Assembly (NCBI GenBank): GCA_041663485.1
Contig: JBAYMO010000003.1
Coordinates: 1-53,108 of the forward strand
From: 02-FULL-45-11b sp041663485
Lineage (GTDB): Bacteria; Patescibacteriota; Patescibacteriia; Buchananbacterales; UBA6539
Length of the DNA: 53,108 bases
Direction of reading: 5' to 3'
Below the pieces are notes generated by a model, which saw nothing but the letters and a program-made list of their open reading frames with translations, did no database searches and was not told the origin of the DNA. This document shows positions 7,180 through 15,005 of the stretch, piece by piece. The first letter of the stretch is position 1. Each line of letters opens with the position of its first letter. Both the position numbers and the translations under genes were made by a program.

Positions 7180-8025
7180 TTAATGCTCGTCTTCGGGAAA
7201 GTATTCGTGCCTAGAGAGTCTTTCGCTTTGGCCAGCATCAATAAGCATTTGACGAATTTCCGCGCGGTCTGATTTTTTGAATTTTTTATGATTTACGAAA
7301 ACCAAATCTATTCCATCCCAGCCAGTCTCAATAAGTTTTTGGGCGATTTCTTTGTCTAAGGGTATATTTTGAAAATTTCCTCTAACTAGGCTATGAAAAA
7401 ATGACCACCCTTCTCTTCTTTCGATAAGTTTTAATACAATTTCTTTATCCAAACCTTGAAATTTTTCTGCATTTTTAAGTATTGACCTGCATGGCCCATC
7501 GATTGTTCCTCCGCTACTTGGAGTAATGGCTTCTAAGGCAAATTTTTTATCTAGAACTAAACCTTTGAATCTTTCTGGGTGATTTATGACAAATGTCGCA
7601 TCGCCAATTCCCATCATTTTTAAAGCGACTTCGCGATCTAAACCATCGAATTCTTCTATGTTTTCCATAATAACATAATCCCGATGTTTCTCAAGAAGCT
7701 CTAAGGCAAATTCTTTTTCTGTTCCTTGAAAATTTATTAATTCGTTTGAATAATGATGTTCCAGGCTCTCTTGCTCTGAATTTCTTATACCCCTAAAAAA
7801 TTTTAACCCTCTCTTAAGAAAATCATTGACTTGTTCTCGGGTCATTATTTCACCTCGTTCTTCTCCTGCTTTTTGCTCATGATCCGATTCTATTTCAGTT
7901 TTTTCTTCCTCTATTTGTGTTTCATTTTTTTCATTAATCTCAATTTTTGTGCCATCGTAAGTTACTTCTTTATCAGAAACAGGACCCAACACTTCGGGAT
8001 TAGTTTGTTTGGATAATTCAAACAT
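7180..8025 (-). CDS. Hypothetical helical-repeat protein
   Basis: 281 residues, not recognised by family. The first 65 residues are rich in Glu/Lys/Asp and probably unstructured. From about residue 90 there are five or six degenerate units of 30-35 residues with the core F.GLD.E.ALKLIE (NFQGTEKEFALELLE, EFDGLDREVALKMMG, KFQGLDKEIVLKLIE, NFQNIPLDKEIAQKLIE), which suggests paired helices forming a solenoid as in protein-interaction repeats. There is no signal peptide or membrane segment. It stands alone, with tRNA-Ala upstream on the same strand. Function unknown. Confidence 0.75.
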   Translation of the reverse strand: MFELSKQTNPEVLGPVSDKEVTYDGTKIEINEKNETQIEEEKTEIESDHEQKAGEERGEIMTREQVNDFLKRGLKFFRGIRNSEQESLEHHYSNELINFQGTEKEFALELLEKHRDYVIMENIEEFDGLDREVALKMMGIGDATFVINHPERFKGLVLDKKFALEAITPSSGGTIDGPCRSILKNAEKFQGLDKEIVLKLIERREGWSFFHSLVRGNFQNIPLDKEIAQKLIETGWDGIDLVFVNHKKFKKSDRAEIRQMLIDAGQSERLSRHEYFPEDEH

Positions 8026-8174
8026 AAATTTTTTTAATTAATAATTCTAACCGCATAATTATACAAATTTTTAGATTTTCTTTCACAAAAACGCCAATCG
8101 ATTTTTAACTTTAAAATTCCGTATGATTTGTTTGCCGAAAGTAAATAAATGTTCAAAATTTGTCATTTTTGAAC

Positions 8175-8251
8175 TGGTGGACCCGAGCGGATTCGAACCG
8201 CTGACCTCCACATTGCAAATGTGGCATTCTAACCAACTGAACTACGGGCCC
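8175..8251 (-). tRNA. tRNA-Ala (anticodon UGC)
   Basis: Seven-base acceptor stem GGGCCCG/CGGGTCC with the G3-U70 pair that marks alanine tRNA, anticodon loop TTTGCAA in a CCACA/TGTGG stem, T-loop TTCGAAT, discriminator A and encoded CCA. Confidence 0.96.
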
Positions 8252-8274
8252 AAAATAAAAAATATTATTTTTAA

Positions 8275-8529
8275 TTAATTTAAATTTCCAGTAAACAGTT
8301 TGCCAACTGTGGCCATCAAAAATCCGCCAATCAAATTAGTCATTACCATAAAACCAATAATAGCAGCGACGATGCCGATAAGTTGGTAGCCCAAGCGGCT
8401 GCCGCCTTCGGTACCAAGATATTTTTCAAAAGAGGGGATGGTACCAAAATTTCTATAAAACCAATCTGATTTGATGGTAATTATGGCGCCAATGATTACA
8501 ATGATTAGACCAATGATGATTCTGCTCAT
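8275..8529 (-). CDS. Small two-helix membrane protein
   Basis: 84 residues with two hydrophobic helices (about 4-20, IIIGLIIVIIGAIIT, and about 48-70, YQLIGIVAAIIGFMVMTNLI) joined by a polar loop holding FGTIPSFEKYLGTEGG. Small proteins of this kind are frequent in Patescibacteria-like genomes, but no function is known to me. A hairpin role in the membrane is all that can be inferred. It sits between tRNA-Ala and a tRNA remnant on the same strand. Confidence 0.7.
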   Translation of the reverse strand: MSRIIIGLIIVIIGAIITIKSDWFYRNFGTIPSFEKYLGTEGGSRLGYQLIGIVAAIIGFMVMTNLIGGFLMATVGKLFTGNLN

Positions 8530-8567
8530 TTTTGTTTTTTTAATTTTTTAAATATGATAATTTTTAC

Positions 8568-8633
8568 TGAGCAGCATAGGACTCGAATCCGCCCACATCG
8601 CTTCGCGAAGTGTGGCGGGCAGGTAACCAACTG
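8568..8633 (-). pseudogene. tRNA remnant carrying a GC-rich hairpin
   Basis: On the minus strand a D-loop piece CAGTTGGTTA (8624-8633) is followed directly by an imperfect palindrome (8591-8620, GCCC...GGGC with GCTTC/GAAG core) and then by a T-arm-like GGATTCGAGTCC. The anticodon arm is missing. The hairpin begins right after GGTTA, the same point as in two other broken tRNA copies near 30.6 and 30.85 kb. Confidence 0.75.
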
Positions 8634-8653
8634 CAATTTTTTAGAAAATACTT

Positions 8654-8727
8654 TGGACGATGTAGGGCTCGAACCTACGACCTCCTCGGTGTAAACGAGG
8701 CGCTCTAACCAACTGAGCTAATCGTCC
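8654..8727 (-). tRNA. tRNA-Val (anticodon UAC)
   Basis: Acceptor GGACGAT/ATCGTCC, loop TTTACAC in a CCTCG/CGAGG stem, T-loop TTCGAGC, discriminator A; CCA is not encoded (AAG follows), so it depends on the CCA-adding enzyme encoded at 10884-12356. It follows tRNA-Leu by one base. Confidence 0.95.
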
Positions 8728-8728
8728 A

Positions 8729-8813
8729 TGGTGCGGACGGAGGGACTTGAACCCTCAAGCCTTGCGGCACATGCACCTCAAGCATGCGCGTATACCAGTT
8801 CCGCCACGTCCGC
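8729..8813 (-). tRNA. tRNA-Leu (anticodon GAG)
   Basis: Class II tRNA with acceptor GCGGACG/CGTCCGC, anticodon loop TTGAGGT between CATGC and GCATG, a long variable arm (GTGCCGCAAGGC region), T-loop TTCAAGT and encoded CCA. It is co-transcribed with the tRNA-Val one base downstream. Confidence 0.95.
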
Positions 8814-8833
8814 AAAGTTGATAATTATGATAC

Positions 8834-8858
8834 ACCCCGCCCCTGGGCAGGGCGGGGC
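8834..8858 (-). terminator. GC-rich hairpin after rplS
   Basis: CCCCGCCC and GGGCGGGG form a tight stem 16 bases after the L19 stop. There is no T-run, so it may be an RNA 3' end stabiliser or a relative of the GC-rich hairpin elements in the tRNA remnants. Confidence 0.5.
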
Positions 8859-8873
8859 AAATTTGAGGTAAAT

Positions 8874-9257
8874 TTATTTTTTGAGGGATTTTTCTTGCAA
8901 ACGCTTTTTATAATCGCGCAAGTAATAAAGTTTCGCTCGTCTAACGGTCGCTTGTTTGACCGGCTCAATTTTAATTACGTTCGGTGAATGTAAGGGAAAT
9001 ATTTTTTCCACGCCAATACCTTCGGAAATTTTTCTGACGGTGATGGTCGCGCCTGGTTCTAGGCCATGCTTGTGGGCGATAATCATGCCTTCGAAAACCT
9101 GGATTCTTTGTTTTTCCCCCTTGGGTCCGGTTTCGGTAATGCGTTGATGCACTCTAACGGTCATGCCGGGTTTCAGCTCTGGCAAAGCTTCTTTTTCAAT
9201 TTTTTTCTTCGCCAGCTTATCTTCATGCTCGGCTTTTTTCACTTTTTCTTTAGCCAT
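8874..9257 (-). CDS. rplS: 50S ribosomal protein L19
   Basis: 127 residues. Residues from about 28 match L19 closely: PGMTVRVHQRI, RIQVFEGMIIA, ITVRKISEGIGVEKIFPLHSP and VRRAKLYYLRD. The protein sits at the 30S/50S interface. A lysine/glutamate-rich N-terminal extension of about 27 residues is added to the usual length. It begins a minus-strand run of RNA-related genes but has a 90-base gap to the next one. There is no trmD or rimM next to it, unlike the order in many bacteria. Confidence 0.95.
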   Translation of the reverse strand: MAKEKVKKAEHEDKLAKKKIEKEALPELKPGMTVRVHQRITETGPKGEKQRIQVFEGMIIAHKHGLEPGATITVRKISEGIGVEKIFPLHSPNVIKIEPVKQATVRRAKLYYLRDYKKRLQEKSLKK

Positions 9258-9346
9258 ACTATTAGTATCAAAGATGATTTATTAATTAAGATACTTCTAG
9301 ATTATAAACGAAAGCTTGGATAAAGTCAAGGGGTATTGGCCCATTT

Positions 9347-9922
9347 CTAGGGCTTAACCATTTCTTTTTTAATGATTTCTCCGATTTTTTCAATGGTCTT
9401 TTTTAGGGCACCATCTTTATTAACTACGATGTAATCATAAATATTTTTATGCTTGAGCCAGTCCTTAGTGAATTTCTCTCGTTCTCTGATCACCTGGTTT
9501 GAGTCCAGTCCGCGCTTGACTAAACGATTGACCAAAACTTGGTAGGAGGGGACGGTAATAAATATTCCCACTGCTTGAGGAAAAATTTTTTTGATAGTTC
9601 TTACTCCTTGCCAATCAACTTTCCAAATAATCGGTTGACCTAACTTTAATAACCGATTAATTTCTTTAAAAGTGCAGCCGCGATAAACATTATAAACCAC
9701 GGCCCATTCGACTAATTGTTTTTCCTTAATTAAAGCCTCAAATCTACTATTACTAATAAAATAATATGGATGACCTTGGCGTTCACCTTTTCTTTTTTGG
9801 CGGGTAACCGTGGTCACGACCGGATTAAATTTTAGCGTGTTTTTTAACCCGTCAATGACCGCGTCTTCGCCAGCACCGGAAGGTCCGGAAATAATAAAAA
9901 TTTTAGCTTTTTCTTTTTTCAT
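9347..9922 (-). CDS. gmk: Guanylate kinase homologue with altered P-loop
   Basis: 191 residues, full length for guanylate kinase (GMP + ATP to GDP + ADP). GMP-site elements are kept: VTTVTRQKRKGE, then HPYYFI, LVEWAVVYNVYRG. The nucleotide loop reads GPSGAGEDAV (13-22): the Walker A lysine is replaced by Glu19 (codon GAA), followed by Asp instead of Ser/Thr. A one-base change from AAA would explain it. Either activity is lost, or a sequencing or assembly error exists, or the protein has another task. The gene overlaps the upstream pseudouridine synthase by 20 bases, so it remains in a working operon. The related gene at 1160-1732 retains its lysine. Confidence 0.88.
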   Translation of the reverse strand: MKKEKAKIFIISGPSGAGEDAVIDGLKNTLKFNPVVTTVTRQKRKGERQGHPYYFISNSRFEALIKEKQLVEWAVVYNVYRGCTFKEINRLLKLGQPIIWKVDWQGVRTIKKIFPQAVGIFITVPSYQVLVNRLVKRGLDSNQVIREREKFTKDWLKHKNIYDYIVVNKDGALKKTIEKIGEIIKKEMVKP

Positions 9923-10883
9923 TTAAGAAATCGGTTAATTTTTGGGGCAGGGGAGATTCAAACTCAACCCAGTTGTTATCTAAATCGGAAAATCCAATTT
10001 TGGTTGAATGTAAAAATATTCGATCAAGATTTATAACCTTAACTTTTTTGATAAAAAAATGAATAAAGTTTTTTTTCGGCCGATAAATTTTATCGCCTAA
10101 AATCGGATGGCCGATGGCGAAAAGATGAGCGCGAATTTGGTGAGTGCGACCGGTTAAGATCTGAACTGACAGCAAAGAGTAGTCTCTGAATTTTTCTAAA
10201 ATTTTGTATTTAGTTTTGGCATAACGATCCTTGTTTTCAATATCTTGCAAGTTGCTTTTGGGGTGAGCGACAAACTGACCGTCTTGACTGCGACCAATAG
10301 GCAAATCGATTTCGCCTTCATCTTCTCTGGGTTGGCCATAAACTAGAGCCAGGTATTCTTTTTTTATTTTTCGATCTTTAAATTGATCTTTGAGGTGATC
10401 AAAGGCGCGGTTAGTTTTGGCTACCACCATTACGCCGGAGACGTCGCGGTCAAGCCGATGAATAATGCCGGCGCGATATTTTTGTTCACCCACTTTTTCC
10501 ATGGCCGGATATTTTTTTAGTAACCAGTCAACTAATGTGTTGGTTTCTTTTTTATCAGTGGCATGGACTAGTAAGCCCTCGGGTTTTTCTAAGACAATAA
10601 AATCATGGTTTTCAAAAATGATCGTAGGAAATAGAAAATTGGAAGCAGGAGGGAGGTTGTCTGGTGTTTTATTTTCTGTGATTTGATCTCTGGTTTCTAT
10701 TACGTCGCCGGTTCTCAAAAATTGATGAACCTTAGCCGGTTTATCGTTAATCAAAACCAAACCCGCTTCAATCGTTTTTTTAATTTGCGATCTGGTCTGA
10801 CCAGTCAAAATTTCAGCCAAAAATTTATCCAATCTTTCCCCCTGATTTTCATCGGTGATCTCTATTTTTTTATTCATAGCCAT
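9903..10883 (-). CDS. RluD-family rRNA pseudouridine synthase
   Basis: 326 residues. An S4 RNA-binding domain (about 12-70: ERLDKFLAEIL, INDKPAKVHQFLRTGD) is followed by the RluA/RluD catalytic domain with AGIIHRLDRDVSGVMVVAKT, whose aspartate in HRLD is the expected catalytic residue, and LTGRTHQIRAH. It isomerises uridines in large-subunit rRNA. The start abuts the cca stop (10884) and its end overlaps gmk, so three genes form one operon. Which uridines it targets cannot be deduced. Confidence 0.93.
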   Translation of the reverse strand: MAMNKKIEITDENQGERLDKFLAEILTGQTRSQIKKTIEAGLVLINDKPAKVHQFLRTGDVIETRDQITENKTPDNLPPASNFLFPTIIFENHDFIVLEKPEGLLVHATDKKETNTLVDWLLKKYPAMEKVGEQKYRAGIIHRLDRDVSGVMVVAKTNRAFDHLKDQFKDRKIKKEYLALVYGQPREDEGEIDLPIGRSQDGQFVAHPKSNLQDIENKDRYAKTKYKILEKFRDYSLLSVQILTGRTHQIRAHLFAIGHPILGDKIYRPKKNFIHFFIKKVKVINLDRIFLHSTKIGFSDLDNNWVEFESPLPQKLTDFLNEKRKS

Positions 10884-12356
10884 TTATTTTATATGTTTTT
10901 TTATAAAAAGCAAACCCTGAGCTTTGGTTTTGATTTTGCCTTTCAGCTGGGCTTCGCGCAAAATTAAAAGTAAGTCGCCGATTTTGGGACTGGAATTAAG
11001 TTTAAACTTTTTGATTAAGTCGCCGCCAGTTACTAATGGTTTGGGTAAAGTTTTTTTATTTTTGTTGGCTTTACCTAATCGAGCTAAACGTTTTTTTAGT
11101 ATTCGGTAGCTGGAATAATCCGGTTGGCCTGACGGGGGGACAGTAGCAGTAATATCGGCAAACATAACCATGAGCAATTCATCGCCGGGAAATTGAGGAT
11201 TAAAAAAATATTTTTCCAAAGTTACGTCTTTCATGGCCAAAACCTGTGATTGGACGGTGAGCATGTGCTTATTGATCAATTTTTTAACTTTATCAACATC
11301 CAAACCGGCTGAAGTCAATTTTAATTTGTCAGATAATTGTCCAAAAAGATTGGTGGAATAAACATCGTGATTATTAAAACGAATGCGGTCAGCCATGGTG
11401 AGGGTAAACGGTTTGCCGATATCGTGAAAAATTACCGCCCAAATTACTTCTTGGCTGGCCGGTTTTTTGAATTCTTTTTTAAAGTCTTTGGTAAAAAGCG
11501 TTTGAATAGCTAAAATCATGTGTTCCCACACATCACCTTCGCTGTGATAAATTTTTGGCTGAGGGCAATTTTTTGATTTTAGTAATTGAGGAAAAAGTAT
11601 TTTTATGGCGCCGCATTGATCAAGTAATTCAATCGCCCAGATGGGATTACTAACCACCATTTTTACTAATTCTTTGGCGATGACTTCATAGGCAACAATT
11701 CTTTGGCCGTCAATTTTTTTATCCAAGTTTTTAATATTTTTTTTGATCGCTGTCCAAGCCGTGGTTTCAATTTCCCAGGCGGCCGGCTCGCGCGAAAGCT
11801 GGCAAGAAAAGCGTAAAGCTCGCAACAGGCGGGAGTAGTCTTCTTTAAACCGCAGCTCGGGCCGGCCGACGGTTCGAATAATTTTTTGTTGCAGATCGCT
11901 CTGGCCAAAAAACGGATCAATAATCTTTTTATTTTTAATATCCCAGGCCATGGCGTTAATGGTAAAATCGCGACGCGACAAATCATCCTCAATTTTTAAA
12001 TTGGCCTGGCTTTTAATTTTAAAATCGCGGTAAGCGCCGGATTGATTTAACGAATATTCAGTCCGGGGCAAGGCAATGTCGATTTCTTCACCCGTCCAAT
12101 TTCGCGGCCTGAATTTATAAACGCCAAAATGTTTGCCGACCAAATTAACTTTGCCCTGAGTGGCTAGGAATTTTTCCAAATCGTTTTTGGCTACTTGGCG
12201 AATAACTAAATCAAAATCTTTGGTTTCACGTCCTAAGATGGCATCGCGGACTGCTCCGCCAACCAGGTAGGCTTCGGCTTTGGGAAATTTAAGAAAAAGC
12301 CGCTTTAAAAAGGGCTGTTTTTCCCAGGCTTTTAAATTGTTTTGCCAAGTATTCAT
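10884..12356 (-). CDS. cca: CCA tRNA nucleotidyltransferase with HD domain
   Basis: 490 residues. Polymerase-beta-type head: YLVGGAVRDAILGRETKDFDLVI (flexible loop plus DxD metal site), then RRDFTINAMAWD and DPFFGQSDL. An RNA-binding middle domain with RLLRALRFSCQL follows, and then an HD phosphohydrolase domain with HSEGDVWEHM and IFHDIGKP. It adds or repairs CCA at tRNA 3' ends, which is needed here because at least tRNA-Val(UAC) and tRNA-Ile(UAU) lack encoded CCA. First gene of the cca-rlu-gmk operon. Confidence 0.94.
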   Translation of the reverse strand: MNTWQNNLKAWEKQPFLKRLFLKFPKAEAYLVGGAVRDAILGRETKDFDLVIRQVAKNDLEKFLATQGKVNLVGKHFGVYKFRPRNWTGEEIDIALPRTEYSLNQSGAYRDFKIKSQANLKIEDDLSRRDFTINAMAWDIKNKKIIDPFFGQSDLQQKIIRTVGRPELRFKEDYSRLLRALRFSCQLSREPAAWEIETTAWTAIKKNIKNLDKKIDGQRIVAYEVIAKELVKMVVSNPIWAIELLDQCGAIKILFPQLLKSKNCPQPKIYHSEGDVWEHMILAIQTLFTKDFKKEFKKPASQEVIWAVIFHDIGKPFTLTMADRIRFNNHDVYSTNLFGQLSDKLKLTSAGLDVDKVKKLINKHMLTVQSQVLAMKDVTLEKYFFNPQFPGDELLMVMFADITATVPPSGQPDYSSYRILKKRLARLGKANKNKKTLPKPLVTGGDLIKKFKLNSSPKIGDLLLILREAQLKGKIKTKAQGLLFIKKHIK

Positions 12357-12519
12357 AGCTATATTCTAGCATCAAAACCTCAAAAATGAAATATTTTATC
12401 AAATTAACTTTAAGGTCGGATTGAATTATTTCTAATTTGGTTGACTTGAATAGACAGTTGGAATGTGTTTTAATTACAGTAGAAAATGTGATTAATATTA
12501 TTTTTTTGTTGGTATTAAT

Positions 12520-13608
12520 ATGGCTGAACGATTATTAAATCAAGAGCCAGAGCAAGAGGTGCCGGAGACGATTTCGCCAAAAGTCCGTCGTTTTTTTGAA
12601 TACTACGGCGGAGGTAATAATCATTCCATTGACGTTACGTCAGAGGAAAAGGACAAATATGACTTGCGGGTTATCGGACCTTTCAATGAGTCTGATATTA
12701 TAATTGATAGCGAAAAAAGAAAATGGGACAGTAAAGCTGAACAGAGAGCCGGGGATTTTATAACTGAGTATGTGGCTGATTTTGTGAGGAAAAGAAATAT
12801 TGAATTGACCCAAAAAGGTGAGCGACTGATTGAAAATAATTCGAAGCTTCAAGTTAAAGACATAAAACTGAATGGCCCAAAATGCGATATGGTTGTGGAG
12901 AAAGGGGTCATAACCTATGGCAGCTTGCGAGCTTTGGGTACTGACGAAGAAATGGAGAAAGCTTATCGGGTTTATGAGTCTAATGCGCCGAAAGATCATA
13001 TAAATAAAGAACGTTTTTATGAATTATTTAAACCTTTGCCTCTTTCAGCTTGTATTCTAGTCATTACGGCTGATAATGAATTATTACTTACTAAACGTTT
13101 GCCTAAAAAAGTTGGTGCCTTTGGTGGTGTTTGGCATGTACCGGGTGGTTTTGTTGAAGAATCAGACATAAATGATGATGGCCATATCAGCCCCTTTACG
13201 GCGGCTGTTAGAGAGCTTGAAGAAGAAACGGGCGTTACCAAAAAAGACCTTGCTCAAATATTATGTCTCGGAGCCAGTTCGTTACCTGGCCCGAGAAATA
13301 TTGAATTTCTTTTTGTGGCTCTTAGCCGGTTAAAAAGTGATGATATTGTTGATGAACAGGCGGCTACTTTGGAAGAAAAATATAAATTGATGCCTAAAGA
13401 AATCGAGGGTGATTTGCGGCCGCATAAATTAATAGAATTAGATTCTGGCAGGATGTCAAAAGTTTTACCGGCTTTATTAAAAATTGATGAAATTTTTGGC
13501 AGCCAAAGAAAACATATGCCAGTTGGACCTAAACTATCTCTCGCGGCGTCCCAGTCTCTCTTTTTTTTGACGCAAAGGATGTTTGAAAGCCTGCCGGAGC
13601 AGGATTAG
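12520..13608 (+). CDS. Nudix hydrolase with long N-terminal extension
   Basis: 362 residues, about twice a plain Nudix enzyme. The Nudix fold starts near residue 178 (CILVITADNELLLTKRLPKK), and the box is GGFVEESD...AAVRELEEETGV with a short insertion (INDDGHISPF) between its conserved parts. The first 170 residues are not recognised; they are charged and carry no membrane segment. It hydrolyses a nucleoside-diphosphate-linked substrate by family, and the exact one is unknown. A TTGACT element lies at 12441 but no convincing -10. Composition is AT-rich, like the main class of genes. Confidence 0.82.
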   Translation: MAERLLNQEPEQEVPETISPKVRRFFEYYGGGNNHSIDVTSEEKDKYDLRVIGPFNESDIIIDSEKRKWDSKAEQRAGDFITEYVADFVRKRNIELTQKGERLIENNSKLQVKDIKLNGPKCDMVVEKGVITYGSLRALGTDEEMEKAYRVYESNAPKDHINKERFYELFKPLPLSACILVITADNELLLTKRLPKKVGAFGGVWHVPGGFVEESDINDDGHISPFTAAVRELEEETGVTKKDLAQILCLGASSLPGPRNIEFLFVALSRLKSDDIVDEQAATLEEKYKLMPKEIEGDLRPHKLIELDSGRMSKVLPALLKIDEIFGSQRKHMPVGPKLSLAASQSLFFLTQRMFESLPEQD

Positions 13609-13633
13609 GTTCTTTGTTTTGGTAATTATTTGG

Positions 13634-13662
13634 TTGACTCAAAGGTCAAAAAATGATAATTT
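13634..13662 (+). promoter_or_regulatory. Promoter of the purM-purN unit
   Basis: TTGACT, exactly 17 bp, TAATTT. About 30 bases further the leader holds a hairpin (GGGAACA, loop, TGTTCCC; 13693-13714), whose GAGGGAACAGCGTTTTTTG text recurs in the purL leader at 15890-15908. Confidence 0.75.
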
Positions 13663-13737
13663 AAATCCGATGAAATAGCGTTGTTTCAATGGAGGGAACA
13701 GCGTTTTTTGTTCCCGAACAATTTGAGGAGGATGAGT

Positions 13738-13896
13738 ATGAGTAGTCATGGCAGTCACAAGAGTCGCAGTCGATCCGGTAATCTTGAGTATGCCGGTCCT
13801 GGCAAAAGCTGCGGGAAGAAGTCGAAGCCGAAGGCTAAGCCGACTGGCGGCAAACCCAACAAGCCGACTGGCGGCAAACCCAACAAGAAGAAGTGA
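13738..13896 (+). CDS. 52-residue basic repeat peptide preceding purM
   Basis: ATG 13738 is chosen because GGAGG ends six bases before it. The peptide begins MSSHGSHKSRSRS and ends in two copies of the PTGGKPNK unit, encoded by an exact DNA direct repeat. It is rich in Lys, Gly, Pro and Ser and probably unstructured, with one cysteine. It is the first gene of the unit, and its stop lies 29 bases before the purM ATG. It could be a nucleic-acid-binding tail-like protein or a translated leader. No known family. Confidence 0.65.
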   Translation: MSSHGSHKSRSRSGNLEYAGPGKSCGKKSKPKAKPTGGKPNKPTGGKPNKKK

Positions 13897-13925
13897 AACC
13901 CAAACAACGGAAAATAGGGAGACAG

Positions 13926-15002
13926 ATGATGAGACAGCAAGAGTCGATGACTTATGCAAAAGCCGGTGTTAAAATTAGCGATGGCAACAGGTTTGCCGCC
14001 ATGGTTAAGGAATTGGTTCGGGCGGCCTGGCCGGATTTTGTCCAAGAGATTGGTGGGTTCGCCGGCGGCGGTCCAATTCCCCGAGGCTGCAAAATAGTGA
14101 AAGGCTGCTGCGATGGGGCGGGCACCAAGGCGATTTTGTCGGCACTGGTTGAAGACTTTCAGGTCGGTCAATGCGCACTGGCCATGTCGGCGGTTGACGC
14201 TTTCGCCGCGGGTGCGCGTCCGGTTTACGCTTTGGACACTTTCAAGACGGGCGCCTTGAACCCGGAAAAACACATCGAGGTTATCAAGAGTGTTATCCGT
14301 GGTTGTCAGCAGGCTGGTTGCGTGCTGATTGGTGGTGAGACGGCTGAGATGCCGGGTTTGTATAGACATCCTTGGATGATTGACGTGGATACCTCAGTCA
14401 TCGCCTTTCCCGATCCCAAGTTGGCGACCGTACCCATCAAGGCCGGTCACCAGGTTTTCGGCTGGGCGTCCAAAGGCCCGGCGGCCAACGGTCTTTCCTT
14501 AATCCGTCCCGTCTTCGGTTTGACGGAGCGGCCTTCGCTCGCGCGTCGGCGGTTGGAGAAATATTGGCCCGAGTTGGGCTGTACTTTGGCAAAAGCGATT
14601 TTGCGGCCGACGCCGATTCACATCAGCAACATTGATTATCAGCGCCAAAAGGGCGTGATTTTCTCCGGTCATGCGCACATCACCGGCGGCGGCTTGGTGG
14701 AAAACATTCCGCGAATTTTGCCGCCAGACTTGAAAGTAAGGATTAGGTGCCACGCTTGGAATCGGCCGTCGCTTTTTCGCTTGGTTCAGAAATTGGGCAA
14801 TGTGCCGTTCGAAGACATGGACCGCACTTTCAATCAGGGGATCATGATGGTTTCTATTGTGGACAATTCCGGCCCGTGTTTGGAAGTGATTGATCATCCG
14901 GCCGGTACGGTCGAACACATCGGTGAGGTTTTAAAACGCAAGGGTAATGAACCCCAGGTGGAGCTGGTAGGCGAATACATTGACGAGCCGGTGGAGGATT
15001 GA
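13926..15002 (+). CDS. purM: Phosphoribosylformylglycinamidine cyclo-ligase (AIR synthetase)
   Basis: About 358 residues. PurM marks in order: DGAGTK, MSAVDAFAAGARP (usually MxVNDxxxxGAxP), IGGETAEMPGLY, SKGPAANGLSL and GHAHITGGGLVENIPRILP. It converts FGAM to AIR using ATP, the fifth step of purine synthesis. ATG 13926 is preferred over GTG 13893 because GGGAG lies five bases upstream. GVGTK is changed to GAGTK and the VND asparagine to V-D, so the sequence is a divergent member. GC-rich composition differs from surrounding genes. purN follows after three bases. Confidence 0.9.
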   Translation: MMRQQESMTYAKAGVKISDGNRFAAMVKELVRAAWPDFVQEIGGFAGGGPIPRGCKIVKGCCDGAGTKAILSALVEDFQVGQCALAMSAVDAFAAGARPVYALDTFKTGALNPEKHIEVIKSVIRGCQQAGCVLIGGETAEMPGLYRHPWMIDVDTSVIAFPDPKLATVPIKAGHQVFGWASKGPAANGLSLIRPVFGLTERPSLARRRLEKYWPELGCTLAKAILRPTPIHISNIDYQRQKGVIFSGHAHITGGGLVENIPRILPPDLKVRIRCHAWNRPSLFRLVQKLGNVPFEDMDRTFNQGIMMVSIVDNSGPCLEVIDHPAGTVEHIGEVLKRKGNEPQVELVGEYIDEPVED

Positions 15003-15005
15003 TAA

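Noticed and set aside
8834..8858. Rho-independent terminator of rplS with high confidence
   Set aside because: Stem is good but no T-run follows on the minus strand, so only a moderate call was made.
13893..15002. Recoded TGA (Gly) as in Gracilibacteria
   Set aside because: Several genes here end in TGA at sensible places (purM, purN, the 25.36-kb gene, the lipoprotein), and no conserved frame needs TGA as sense.
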